Shown: in pieces, positions 1 through 7,721 of the stretch
How the letters are laid out: each line of letters opens with the position of its first letter
How positions within the stretch are numbered: the first letter of the stretch is position 1
Assembly: GCA_964345695.1 (NCBI GenBank)
Contig: CAYFSC010000034.1
Location: 1 to 21,563, forward strand
Direction: 5' to 3'
Origin: CAYFSC01 sp964345695
Lineage (GTDB): Bacteria > Bacteroidota > Rhodothermia > Rhodothermales > Salinibacteraceae
Length of the DNA: 21,563 bases
Made by a program: the position numbers and the translations under genes
The notes under the pieces: generated by a model
The model's input: only the letters and a program-made list of their open reading frames with translations
Told to the model about the DNA's origin: nothing
The model's database searches: none

Positions 1-32
1 GCGTCGCCAGCACGGAAGAACCAGTCCCATGA
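1..32 (+). CDS. 3' end of an upstream gene, probably ribosomal protein S16 (rpsP), partial
   Basis: In the third forward frame the first bases read VASTEEPVP followed by a TGA at 30-32. This stop overlaps the ATG of rimM (29-31) as ATGA, the usual arrangement of coupled genes. In many bacteria rpsP lies directly before rimM-trmD-rplS, and S16 proteins of this group often carry an acidic, low-complexity tail, so an S16 C-terminus fits. Only nine codons are visible, so the identity is inferred from context, not from a domain. Confidence 0.45.
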   Translation, partial: VASTEEPVP

Positions 33-607
33 TGAATACGCCCAACCGTACGGACCGAAGCGATGCCGCCACGGCCTCGATCGACTCGGACGCGCTCGTG
101 CGCGTCGGGTTTGTGTTTCGCCCGCACGGCGTGCACGGTGAACTCAAGGTCGACCCGGAATCGGACGACCCAACCCGGTTTGAGTCATTCGAGACAGTTT
201 ACATCGGCCCGCGCCGACACGAAGCACAGGCATTTACGGTAACGTCGTGTCGCTATCAGGAGACCAAGCGCGGCACCACCGTCATCCTACAACTGGCCGA
301 GGTAGCGTCTCGCACCGACGCCGAGGGCATCATGAAGCAAACGGTGTTCGTCTCCGAGGATGTGCTGGATCTCGACGACGAGGAGGTGTTCATCCACGAC
401 CTCGTTGGGCTCGACGTCGTGACCGAAGACGGAACCTCCGTTGGTATGCTCAGCAACGTCCTCACCTACCCGGCCCACGACATGCTTGTGGTGCACCGGC
501 CCGGCCAGTCCGAGGCCCTGATTCCGGTCGTCGAGGACATCGTGTTGGACATGGATCTGGATGCCGAGCGTATCGTCATTCGCCCGATCGAAGGCCTTCT
601 GGATTAG
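29..607 (+). CDS. rimM: Ribosome maturation factor RimM
   Basis: RimM binds ribosomal protein S19 and assists assembly of the 30S subunit head. The 192-residue protein has both expected domains. The N-terminal RimM barrel spans about residues 25-108 and opens with VGFVFRPHGVHGELKV, the family signature (hydrophobic-G-x-hydrophobic-x(2)-PHGxxGE). A PRC-barrel spans about 119-190 and contains DLVGLDVVTEDG and the closing IPVVEDIVLDMD. Length is normal apart from about 24 extra N-terminal residues. The ATG at 29 is chosen because it overlaps the stop of the preceding frame as ATGA; the ATG at 32 is an equal alternative. The gene is followed 76 bases later by trmD, the classical partner in the rpsP-rimM-trmD-rplS operon. 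Confidence 0.95.
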   Translation: MMNTPNRTDRSDAATASIDSDALVRVGFVFRPHGVHGELKVDPESDDPTRFESFETVYIGPRRHEAQAFTVTSCRYQETKRGTTVILQLAEVASRTDAEGIMKQTVFVSEDVLDLDDEEVFIHDLVGLDVVTEDGTSVGMLSNVLTYPAHDMLVVHRPGQSEALIPVVEDIVLDMDLDAERIVIRPIEGLLD

Positions 608-683
608 CGTTCTGCGGTCCGTGCTCCCTGTGCGGTGGGGGACGTCCCCGCCTCCGCGAGCGCCGTCCGCGACACCCCAAACC

Positions 684-1379
684 ATGCGGATCGACATTGT
701 CACCGCACTGCCCGACTTGGTGGCGGGACCTTTACAGCACAGCATCGTGAAGCGCGCTCAGGAGAAGGAAGCGCTCACCCTGGCCGTGCACGATCTCCGG
801 TCCCACACCACCGACAAGCACCATCAGGTGGACGACTACCCGTATGGCGGTGGTGCCGGGATGGTGCTGAAGCCCGAGCCTCTGTTTCGCTGTGTGGAAG
901 CGATCCGGGCGGAGGCGGGTGCGGCCGACGATGTGATCTACCTGACGCCCGACGGCGAGCAGTTTGTGCAGTCGACCGCCAACCGCCTGGCGATGCAGGC
1001 CCACTTGATTCTGATTGCCGGACACTACAAAGGCATCGACCAGCGGGTGCGCGACGCCCTCGTCACACGTGAGCTGTCAATCGGCGACTATGTGCTGAGC
1101 GGCGGCGAACTTCCGGCGCTGGTGGTCGTTGATGCGGTCGCTCGATTGCTGCCGGGCGTCCTCGGTGACGCCTCTTCGGCGCTCACAGATTCCTTCCAAG
1201 ACGACCTGCTGGACGCTCCCGTGTACACCCGTCCGAAGACCTACCGCGAACGGTCTGTGCCAGACGTGTTGCTGTCGGGCAACCACGCCCGCATCGCCGC
1301 TTGGCGCGACGAGCAGCGCCTTCAGAAAACGCGAGAGCGCCGCCCCGACCTGTTATACGACGACGCGGACGCCTCCTGA
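684..1379 (+). CDS. trmD: tRNA (guanine-N1)-methyltransferase TrmD
   Basis: TrmD uses S-adenosylmethionine to methylate G37, next to the anticodon, and so prevents +1 frameshifting. It is a SPOUT-fold (knotted) enzyme that works as a dimer. The 231-residue product shows YGGGAGMV at 54-61, IAGHYKGIDQRV at 111-122, the knot motif SIGDYVLSGGELPALVVVDA at 132-151, and DSFQDDLLDAPVYTRP at 169-184. The HYKGIDQRV version (K where most bacteria have E) is the form I associate with Bacteroidota relatives. The reading frame is open further upstream to an ATG at 561, but that start would overlap rimM and add a non-conserved segment; the ATG at 684 gives the usual MRIDIVT start. It lies in the operon between rimM and rplS. 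Confidence 0.96.
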   Translation: MRIDIVTALPDLVAGPLQHSIVKRAQEKEALTLAVHDLRSHTTDKHHQVDDYPYGGGAGMVLKPEPLFRCVEAIRAEAGAADDVIYLTPDGEQFVQSTANRLAMQAHLILIAGHYKGIDQRVRDALVTRELSIGDYVLSGGELPALVVVDAVARLLPGVLGDASSALTDSFQDDLLDAPVYTRPKTYRERSVPDVLLSGNHARIAAWRDEQRLQKTRERRPDLLYDDADAS

Positions 1380-1446
1380 GACCCAGACGCCCTCCGAACG
1401 TCGCCCACCCTGCACTTTTTATCTGCAAACGAACAAAGAGAAAACC

Positions 1447-1800
1447 ATGGCCACCGATCTGATGAGTGTCGTCGAGGCCACGCAATTCCGGGACGGGATC
1501 CCCGACTTTACGTCGGGCGACACGGTCAACGTCCATCTACGCGTGGTGGAAGGCGAAAAAGAACGCATCCAGCAATTTGAAGGCGTGTGTCTCAGCCGGC
1601 AGGGCGAAGGTGCCAGCGAGACGATGACCGTCCGGAAAGTCTCCGGCGGCACGGGCGTCGAGCGCATCTTCCCGATTCACTCGCCGCGCATTGCAAAGAT
1701 TGAGGTGACACGTCGCGGCAAGACGCGCCGCTCGAAGCTCTACTACTTGCGGGATCTCTCCGGCAAGGCCGCGCGCATCAAGGAGAAGATTCGCGAATGA
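1447..1800 (+). CDS. rplS: 50S ribosomal protein L19
   Basis: L19 sits at the interface of the two ribosomal subunits. The 117-residue product has normal family length and the expected core: a GDTVNVHLRVVEGEKERIQQ segment at about 24-43, then TGVERIFPIHSPRIAKIEV and the basic C-terminus RRGKTRRSKLYYLRDLSGKA. The upstream frame is open further but only the ATG at 1447 gives the family N-terminus. The 20 bases before the start are A-rich (AAACGAACAAAGAGAAAACC) with no Shine-Dalgarno, as seen for highly expressed genes of Bacteroidota. Its TGA (1798-1800) overlaps the ATG of the next gene at 1797. Confidence 0.97.
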   Translation: MATDLMSVVEATQFRDGIPDFTSGDTVNVHLRVVEGEKERIQQFEGVCLSRQGEGASETMTVRKVSGGTGVERIFPIHSPRIAKIEVTRRGKTRRSKLYYLRDLSGKAARIKEKIRE

Positions 1801-2627
1801 TGGATACGCCGCTGGATTTGGCGATCTGGAATTATCCGCCTGCCGAGTTCCTGCTGTCGGGCTGCACCTCCGGAGCGGTGGAAAATCCGTTCCGAATCAA
1901 GCGGTATCGCCCGGAGGTCTGTGCCGCCAAAATGGTCGAGGATGAGGTCGACGTGGCCCTTCTCCCGACGATGCTGGCCCTGCAAGCGCAGGAGGCCCTC
2001 GACGTCATCCCGAGCGTGGGGTTCGTGGCGTGGAAGTACCCGTACGCGCGCTTGGTGTGGAAAGGCGGCCTCCACGACATGCCGCAAACCATCGCCTACG
2101 ACCGGCGTGTGGCGCAGGAGCGGTTCGTGACGCGGGTCATCATGCACGAGCACTACGAGACGGAGCCGACGTTCGTGCCCTACGACGACCGTACGCCTCT
2201 GGGGCTCCTCGACACGGAAGAGGATGCTGCGCTGATGGTGGGGCCCAACGTCCCGTCCCTCCAGCCGCAGCCCTTCACGATCGACATTGGGCAGGAGTGG
2301 TATGAACTGGCCAACTACCCGATGGTATGGGGCCTGTTCGTGACGCGCCGCGACCGCGCGACCGACGATCTGATCGAGACGCTGATCGACTCGGCCAAGG
2401 TGGCTGACGAGAATCGTGACGTGTGGGTCCAGGCACAGGAGACCTCGCAGGTGCTGAACGAGTTTTATCGGGAAGACTTTCGCACGGGGATCGATAAGCT
2501 TGCGATTGCTAGTCTGACGGAGTTCCGGAAGTACCTCTTCTTCTACGATGTCACCGACGATATTCCGGATCTCCCGTTCGTGTTTCTGGACGAAGAGGAT
2601 GAAGAGGAGGAAAAGGAAGAAGAGTGA
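1797..2627 (+). CDS. MqnA/MqnD-family (periplasmic-binding-like) protein, possible menaquinone-pathway chorismate dehydratase homologue
   Basis: The 276-residue protein resembles the MqnA/MqnD family (PF02621), whose members act early in the futalosine route to menaquinone. Matching parts are DVALLPTM at 52-59, DAALMVGP at 143-150 and DIGQEWYELANYPMVWGLF at 163-181, the last close to the family hallmark (D-hydrophobic-GxxW-x(5)-PxV). It is divergent: the usual N-terminal SYLN-type segment reads IWNYPP, and the usual GD after the central strand is GP. There is no signal peptide, so it should be cytoplasmic. The last 12 residues are almost all Glu/Asp, typical of a salt-in halophile. The ATG at 1797 overlaps the rplS stop as ATGA, and an AAGGAG lies about 11 bases upstream inside rplS, so translation is probably coupled to L19. 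No other menaquinone gene is in the window; the catalytic role is not established. Confidence 0.6.
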   Translation: MMDTPLDLAIWNYPPAEFLLSGCTSGAVENPFRIKRYRPEVCAAKMVEDEVDVALLPTMLALQAQEALDVIPSVGFVAWKYPYARLVWKGGLHDMPQTIAYDRRVAQERFVTRVIMHEHYETEPTFVPYDDRTPLGLLDTEEDAALMVGPNVPSLQPQPFTIDIGQEWYELANYPMVWGLFVTRRDRATDDLIETLIDSAKVADENRDVWVQAQETSQVLNEFYREDFRTGIDKLAIASLTEFRKYLFFYDVTDDIPDLPFVFLDEEDEEEEKEEE

Positions 2628-2756
2628 GCGTCGCGTTGTGGGTCAGGAGAGTGGGTTTCTTTTCTCCTCCCTCACCACTCAGGATCTGTAAGCACACTCC
2701 CCTTCGATTTCCGCGGCAGCCCTCTCGAACCAACGCATCGACGTCTTCAAGCACCC

Positions 2757-3221
2757 ATGGGCGACGGAGTCAAAATTGTAGAGCGCAATAAAAAGGCGCG
2801 CCACGAATACGACATCGAGGAAACCTTGGAGGCGGGCATTCAGCTTCAGGGCTCCGAAGTGAAGTCGGTACGGCAGGGCAAGGTGAGCCTCGACGGGGCG
2901 TTCTGCTCGGTGGACCGCCACGGCGAGATGCTCATCCACGACATGTATGTCAAGCCTTACAAGCAGGCCAGTCACTTCAACCACGAGCCGCGCCGCGACC
3001 GCAAGCTGCTTTTGCACCGGCGCCAGATCGAAAAGTGGGGCGACAAGGTCGATCGCGAAGGCTACACGATTGTGCCGCTCGAACTGTACTTCCGGGAAGG
3101 CTGGGCCAAGGTCAAGGTCGGCTTGGCGAAAGGCCGCAAGCGCCACGACAAGCGCCAGGCCATCAAAGAGCGCGAGATGGAGCGCCGCATGCAGCAGACG
3201 AAGCGAGAGTACAATCTGTAG
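2757..3221 (+). CDS. smpB: SsrA-binding protein SmpB
   Basis: SmpB binds tmRNA and brings it to stalled ribosomes for trans-translation. The 154-residue product has the normal length. Visible family motifs are ARHEYDIEETLEAGIQLQGSE starting near residue 14 (the LxGxEVKSxRxG core at 30-41), the segment KGRKRHDKR at 125-133 that contacts tmRNA and the decoding centre, and a basic C-terminal tail rich in Lys/Arg that becomes helical in the empty mRNA channel. The ATG at 2757 gives the expected N-terminus and is preceded by CACCC, not by a Shine-Dalgarno. It lies 129 bases after the MqnA-like gene and 81 bases before tyrS. The tmRNA gene itself is not visible in this window. Confidence 0.96.
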   Translation: MGDGVKIVERNKKARHEYDIEETLEAGIQLQGSEVKSVRQGKVSLDGAFCSVDRHGEMLIHDMYVKPYKQASHFNHEPRRDRKLLLHRRQIEKWGDKVDREGYTIVPLELYFREGWAKVKVGLAKGRKRHDKRQAIKEREMERRMQQTKREYNL

Positions 3222-3302
3222 GTCCGAGCCTGCACAGAAGGAGGGGAGGGAGAAATCTGTGACTCGAAATCAGACCCCTGTAATCTCAAATCGACCATCC
3301 GA

Positions 3303-4532
3303 ATGCCGTTCCCACCCGTTGACGAGCAGCTCACCGTCCTCCGCCGCGGCGTCGAGGACGTTGTGCCTGAAGAGGACCTGGCTGAGAAGCTGGAGCGCTC
3401 CCGTGCGTCCGAAACGCCGCTGACCGTAAAGCTCGGCTGTGATCCGAGTCGCCCCGATCTGCATCTAGGGCACACAGTCGTGCTCCGCAAGCTGCGCCAG
3501 TTCCAGGACCTCGGCCACCGCGCCATCCTGATCGTCGGCGACTTTACCGGAATGATCGGCGATCCGTCGGGCCGGTCGAAGACGCGGCCCCAGCTCACGT
3601 TGGAAGCGACGCGCGAGCACGGGCGAACTTATTACGAGCAGGCTACAACCGTGCTGGATCCGGACAAGACCGAGATTCTCTACAACTCGGAGTGGCTCGA
3701 TGAGATGCGGTTCAGCGATGTGGTCGAGCTCTCAGCCCACACCACCGTCGCGCAGATGCTGGAGCGCGAGGATTTCAAGACGCGCTACAACGCCGGGCAG
3801 CCCATCAGCGTCCATGAGTTTCTGTACCCGCTGGCGCAGGCCATGGACTCGGTGCACATCCAGGCGGACGTCGAACTGGGCGGCACGGATCAGCGGTTCA
3901 ATCTGCTTCTGGCTCGCGAGCTGCAGAAGGCCCATGACCAGGACGCGCAGGTGTGCATGATGCTTCCGCTTCTGGAGGGGACCGACGGTACGCAGAAGAT
4001 GTCGAAGTCGCTCGACAACGCCATTGGCATCACCGAATCACCGGAAGATATGTACGGCAAGGTGATGTCGATCCCCGACGAGCTGATTTATCGCTACGCC
4101 GAACTCGTCACCGATATTCCCACGGAGGATCTGTCTAAGGTCAAGCAGTACGCGGAGGAAAATCCGCGGGACGCGAAGGCGCAGCTTGCCCACACCGTCG
4201 TGTCGATGTATCACGGCGACGCGACTGCCGACGCGGCGCGGCAGCACTTCCAGCAGACCGTGGTCCAGGGCGGCGTGCCCGACGACATGCCAGAGCACCG
4301 TCCCGAGGCGGAGAGCGGGGAAGAGGTCGGGCTTCTCAACCTCATGCGGAACGCGGGCCTCACCGACTCCAACAGCCAGGGACGCCGCATGATCAAGCAG
4401 GGCGCCGTTTCGATCGACGGGGAGACGGTTGAAGACACCGGGCTGTACGTGGACATTTCTGAAGCCGCGCCGTTCGTCCTGCGGGTCGGCAAACGCCGCT
4501 TCGCCCGCATCGTGTGGAACGGGGAAGACTGA
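3303..4532 (+). CDS. tyrS: Tyrosyl-tRNA synthetase
   Basis: The enzyme activates tyrosine with ATP and charges tRNA-Tyr. The 409-residue product has the class I signatures: HLGH at 54-57 within CDPSRPDLHLGH, and KMSKS at 232-236. The block GGTDQRFN at 193-200 lies in the tyrosine and adenylate pocket. An S4 RNA-binding domain occupies about 342-405 (SQGRRMIKQGAVSIDG). The spacing and the DFTGMIGDPSG block fit the TyrS type often called TyrZ-like. The ATG at 3303 is the only start that gives a complete N-terminus; it follows 81 untranslated bases after smpB. A hairpin 86 bases after the stop probably ends the transcript. Confidence 0.96.
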   Translation: MPFPPVDEQLTVLRRGVEDVVPEEDLAEKLERSRASETPLTVKLGCDPSRPDLHLGHTVVLRKLRQFQDLGHRAILIVGDFTGMIGDPSGRSKTRPQLTLEATREHGRTYYEQATTVLDPDKTEILYNSEWLDEMRFSDVVELSAHTTVAQMLEREDFKTRYNAGQPISVHEFLYPLAQAMDSVHIQADVELGGTDQRFNLLLARELQKAHDQDAQVCMMLPLLEGTDGTQKMSKSLDNAIGITESPEDMYGKVMSIPDELIYRYAELVTDIPTEDLSKVKQYAEENPRDAKAQLAHTVVSMYHGDATADAARQHFQQTVVQGGVPDDMPEHRPEAESGEEVGLLNLMRNAGLTDSNSQGRRMIKQGAVSIDGETVEDTGLYVDISEAAPFVLRVGKRRFARIVWNGED

Positions 4533-4617
4533 TGCGTTTCCGCGCGCCCTCAGCGCTTCGAGAAATGGAAAACGATCGGCGTCATGGGGGCAGCTTCCTC
4601 TGGACGTGTACCCGCTC

Positions 4618-4640
4618 AACGTGGAACATTTCCACGTTTT
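4618..4640. terminator. Hairpin between convergent tyrS and protease genes
   Basis: A perfect 9-bp inverted repeat, AACGTGGAA (4618-4626) and TTCCACGTT (4630-4638), is separated by a 3-base loop. On the plus strand the stem runs straight into TTTT, so it can act as a terminator for tyrS. It sits between two convergent genes and lacks a U-run on the minus strand, so it would be weaker in that direction. Confidence 0.6.
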
Positions 4641-4712
4641 GACCCACCGCGCCAATCTTGACCACGTCCCGAAACCGGCTTCTTTGAACCCTGGCGGACG
4701 AGCCGGAACGAA

Positions 4713-7214
4713 TCAGTGCACGACCGACAGCGTCTTGGTCTGCACGAAGGCGTCCCCGATGACGTGCACGAAGTAAACGCCACTTGCCAGGCGACTGACG
4801 TCGATGCCGATCGCTTCTTCACGATTGGCCGGAAGCTCTGCGTCGTAGATGCGCTGGACGAGGCGCCCGAGCCGGTCGTACAGCTCGACGGTGACGTCCT
4901 GCGTTTCGCGAGCCGATAGGCGGAGGCGTGCCTGGTCGGCGGTCGGATTCGGCGCAAGGGACTTGGCGAGCACGTCGCCCTTCACGATGATGGTGTTGGT
5001 GGCGAGCGAACGGACCGGCGAGCGGTTGCCTGCATCGTCGGTCACGCGCAGTCCGAAGTAATAGGCCACGCCCGGGTCGAGTTCATCCAAAACCACGTCT
5101 TCCCGAGAGCCGGGTGCCTGGGGAGACGGAAGCGTCATGACCGGCGTGGCCGCCTCGAAGTCGGTCTCGTCGCGGATGGGGTCCGTGTCGAACCGAAGGT
5201 CGTACGCCTCGGCGGTTCGCTTCTCCCGGTCATCACCGACGGCGGTCCAGGAGAGCGTGACGGTCTCGGCCGACCCGTTCACGGAGGCCACAGACAGATC
5301 GCTGACCGGAGAGGGAGGAATGACGTCAGGCACGAAGGTGCTGTCTGACGTCGACACGATGGGCGACGCATTCTCGGCCTCGTCGCGGGCCTGGACGGCG
5401 AAATAGTAGGCCGCGCCCGGAGCCAGTTCTACCGTAAGGGAATCGCGGGTCCCGGCGGGCGACGGGGTGGGCGGGTTGGAAAAGGACGTCGCCGCTTGGA
5501 AGTCGTCTGCCGTGACGATCGGATCGGTGCTGGCACGCACGTCGTAGCGGGCTGCGGCGCCCCCTCCGCCTCCGTCGTCGCCGCCTGCCGTCCAGCTCAG
5601 CGTGACGGACGGGGCGTCTGGATCGACGGCGTCGACCGTCAAATCCTGCACAGGACCCGGCGGTCGGCTGTCGGTGCTCTGATTAATGCCAGCGACCCCT
5701 TCGGGATTGGTGCCGGTCGGGTCGAGCCATGCGCTCAGTTGCGAACTCGGCGAGGCGCCCCCGTTCCAGGCCGGCGCGAACCGGCCGTACCAGTCGGGGC
5801 GGTCGTTGTCCTCGCCACTGCCGGTGCATCCGGCCGACCCGCCGGAGAGCACGCCGACGATCCGTCCGTTGGGATTGAACAGCGGTGCGCCCGACGACCC
5901 GCCTTCGGTTGTGCCGACCTCCCAGGCCTCAATCAAAAAGTGGGTTGACTCCTGGTTGCCGAAAGCGGCGTAGTCGGTGATGGACAGAGAGTCAGCGTCG
6001 ATGGCAATGCGCTTGGCGTCGCCGTTCGGGTGGTGGATGGAGACGCCCTCCGCCGGCGCGTCCTCCGCTTGGCTCCATCCCGCAAAAAACACGTCGTAGC
6101 TGGGCGGAATCACGTCGTCGATCTCGACGAGCGCAATGTCGGGCCGACCCGCGATGTTGCCCGTGCGGGCCGCATTGCCGTACGTCGCGCGCAGGACTGC
6201 GCCGCTGGAAGTCTGATCGCTGCGGTCGTCGCTGGCGGGCTGTCCACTGGCTAGCGAGCCGGGAGTGCGGCAGGTAGGACTCTCGAAGTTCCAGTAGAAG
6301 ACCATCGAGGAGGCCTCCTCGCTCGTCGAGATGCAGTGTTCGGCCGTTAGAAAATAGGGCGTCAGGTCCTGCGCGGTGTTGTTGACAAGTGCCCCGCTGC
6401 ACACAAATCCGAAGGAGCCGGACGTAAAGGAGTATGAGGCGACTGACTGCACCTGGTCGCGCCACGGATCGGCCGGGTCGCACGCAACATCAACGTTACA
6501 CGACCCGGATTTGGGCTGGATGTCACTGGCGTCGGACGCCGCGCGGGAGGGATGCAGGGGGCGATAGGCGTGGACGACGCGCCCAACGGTCAAGTTCACG
6601 GCCTCGCGGGCATCGTCTGGAACGACCAGTTCGACCACGATCTCGGCACCGCGCACATGGGGCGTCCAGTGCTGGCCGTTCGTCGCATCCTCGGCGGTGT
6701 AGGATCCACGCACCCGCTCCTCGCCGGGGCCGTGCAAGAAGACCCGTGCGCCCTCCGGAAGCTCAAACGTAGTGAATCCGACGCTCAAAGAGTGTGCGTC
6801 TCGGGAGAAGACCCGTGTGCGCCAGACCCAGTTGCCCGAGTCCAGACGCTCCCAAGTCCCGTTTCGTTGCGGAGTTAAGTTCACGTGTCGCACCACGCCG
6901 TAGCGATACGGGCGGATTTCTCCGGCACGCTGCCGGTCCTCCTTCCGGAGCCGCTCGGCATCGACCGCGGTTAGGCTATGAACCGGGAGCTGCGCCCGGT
7001 CCTGCAGCGTCGAGGCGCGGCGGGAGGGAGGAACCTCCTGCTGCTGGGCGCTGGCGGGATGGGCGCCTAGCAGACCCGCTAAAATGATGGAGGCAATGAG
7101 ACGAAGGGCCAGCGAAGTACGCAACGGTAGAAAAAGCAGCGGTGGAGGAGAAACGATTCGACAGCACCAACGACCGCTACGGGTCCAAGTTCGAATGCTC
7201 GCGGACACGGGCAT
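4713..7214 (-). CDS. Secreted Lys-C-like serine protease with two FN3 domains and T9SS C-terminal sorting domain
   Basis: A trypsin-fold (S1) endopeptidase of the lysyl-endopeptidase type, predicted to be exported and handed to the type IX secretion system. In the 833-residue reading, a hydrophobic signal core lies at about 32-56 ending ASAQ, followed by a propeptide-like region to about 235. The protease domain at about 238-510 starts SGSCNVDVACDPADPW and carries the likely triad His293 (LTAEHC), Asp359 (RPDIALVEID) and Ser441 (TEGGSSGAPLF), plus HHPNGDAKRI typical of Lys-C relatives. Two fibronectin type III repeats follow (about 517-628 and 633-740). A C-terminal beta domain (about 752-833: APNPTADQARL, then DVSRLASGVYFVHV) matches the type A T9SS sorting tail. 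The start is uncertain: the ATG at 7214 overlaps purE by 38 bases and gives a long n-region, while a TTG at 7124 would give a compact signal peptide (MRTSLALRLIAS). Substrates are unknown. Confidence 0.85.
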   Translation of the reverse strand: MPVSASIRTWTRSGRWCCRIVSPPPLLFLPLRTSLALRLIASIILAGLLGAHPASAQQQEVPPSRRASTLQDRAQLPVHSLTAVDAERLRKEDRQRAGEIRPYRYGVVRHVNLTPQRNGTWERLDSGNWVWRTRVFSRDAHSLSVGFTTFELPEGARVFLHGPGEERVRGSYTAEDATNGQHWTPHVRGAEIVVELVVPDDAREAVNLTVGRVVHAYRPLHPSRAASDASDIQPKSGSCNVDVACDPADPWRDQVQSVASYSFTSGSFGFVCSGALVNNTAQDLTPYFLTAEHCISTSEEASSMVFYWNFESPTCRTPGSLASGQPASDDRSDQTSSGAVLRATYGNAARTGNIAGRPDIALVEIDDVIPPSYDVFFAGWSQAEDAPAEGVSIHHPNGDAKRIAIDADSLSITDYAAFGNQESTHFLIEAWEVGTTEGGSSGAPLFNPNGRIVGVLSGGSAGCTGSGEDNDRPDWYGRFAPAWNGGASPSSQLSAWLDPTGTNPEGVAGINQSTDSRPPGPVQDLTVDAVDPDAPSVTLSWTAGGDDGGGGGAAARYDVRASTDPIVTADDFQAATSFSNPPTPSPAGTRDSLTVELAPGAAYYFAVQARDEAENASPIVSTSDSTFVPDVIPPSPVSDLSVASVNGSAETVTLSWTAVGDDREKRTAEAYDLRFDTDPIRDETDFEAATPVMTLPSPQAPGSREDVVLDELDPGVAYYFGLRVTDDAGNRSPVRSLATNTIIVKGDVLAKSLAPNPTADQARLRLSARETQDVTVELYDRLGRLVQRIYDAELPANREEAIGIDVSRLASGVYFVHVIGDAFVQTKTLSVVH

Positions 7215-7692
7215 CCATGTCCTCGACCTTCTCGATCAGCTCTTGCTTGTAGGCCATCATCTTGTCGCGGAGCGCCTCGTCGCTGGTGGCGAGAATCTGT
7301 ACGGCCAGCAAGGCCGCGTTCTTCGCACCGTTGATGGCCAGCGAGCCAACCGGCACGCCGCCCGGCATCTGGACGATGGAAAGAAGAGAGTCGAGGCCAT
7401 TCAGTTTGCTGGTCTTGACCGGCACGCCGAGCACGGGCAGCGGTGTGCTAGCGGCCAGCATGCCCGGGAGGTGGGCCGCCCCCCCGGCGCCGGCGATGAT
7501 GACCTTCACCCCGCGCTCGTGGGCCGACTCGGCGTAGGCTTTCATTTCGCCAGGCGTGCGATGCGCCGACAGCACGCGCATCTCGTAGGGCACGTCAAAC
7601 CGGTCCAGCAGGTCGGCAGCGTCTTCCATGACGGGGAGATCAGATTCGCTACCCATCGCGATCCCGATGGGCGGAGCAGCGTCAGTCGGCAT
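7177..7692 (-). CDS. purE: N5-carboxyaminoimidazole ribonucleotide mutase PurE
   Basis: PurE converts N5-CAIR, made by PurK, to CAIR in de novo purine synthesis. The 171-residue product has class I features: MGSESD at 13-18 (phosphate binding), SAHRTP at 42-47 with the catalytic His44, GAGGAAHLPGM at 68-78, and VPVKTSKLNGLDSLLSIVQM at 90-109. Class I enzymes normally occur with PurK, and purK lies 29 bases upstream on the same strand, so the pair is almost certainly one operon. The start at 7692 is preceded by CCTCCTCCTGTACC, the complement of a Shine-Dalgarno rather than one. The 3' end overlaps the possible ATG start of the protease gene. Confidence 0.97.
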   Translation of the reverse strand: MPTDAAPPIGIAMGSESDLPVMEDAADLLDRFDVPYEMRVLSAHRTPGEMKAYAESAHERGVKVIIAGAGGAAHLPGMLAASTPLPVLGVPVKTSKLNGLDSLLSIVQMPGGVPVGSLAINGAKNAALLAVQILATSDEALRDKMMAYKQELIEKVEDMDARVREHSNLDP

Positions 7693-7721
7693 GGTACAGG
7701 AGGAGGATCGATCAAGGAGAG

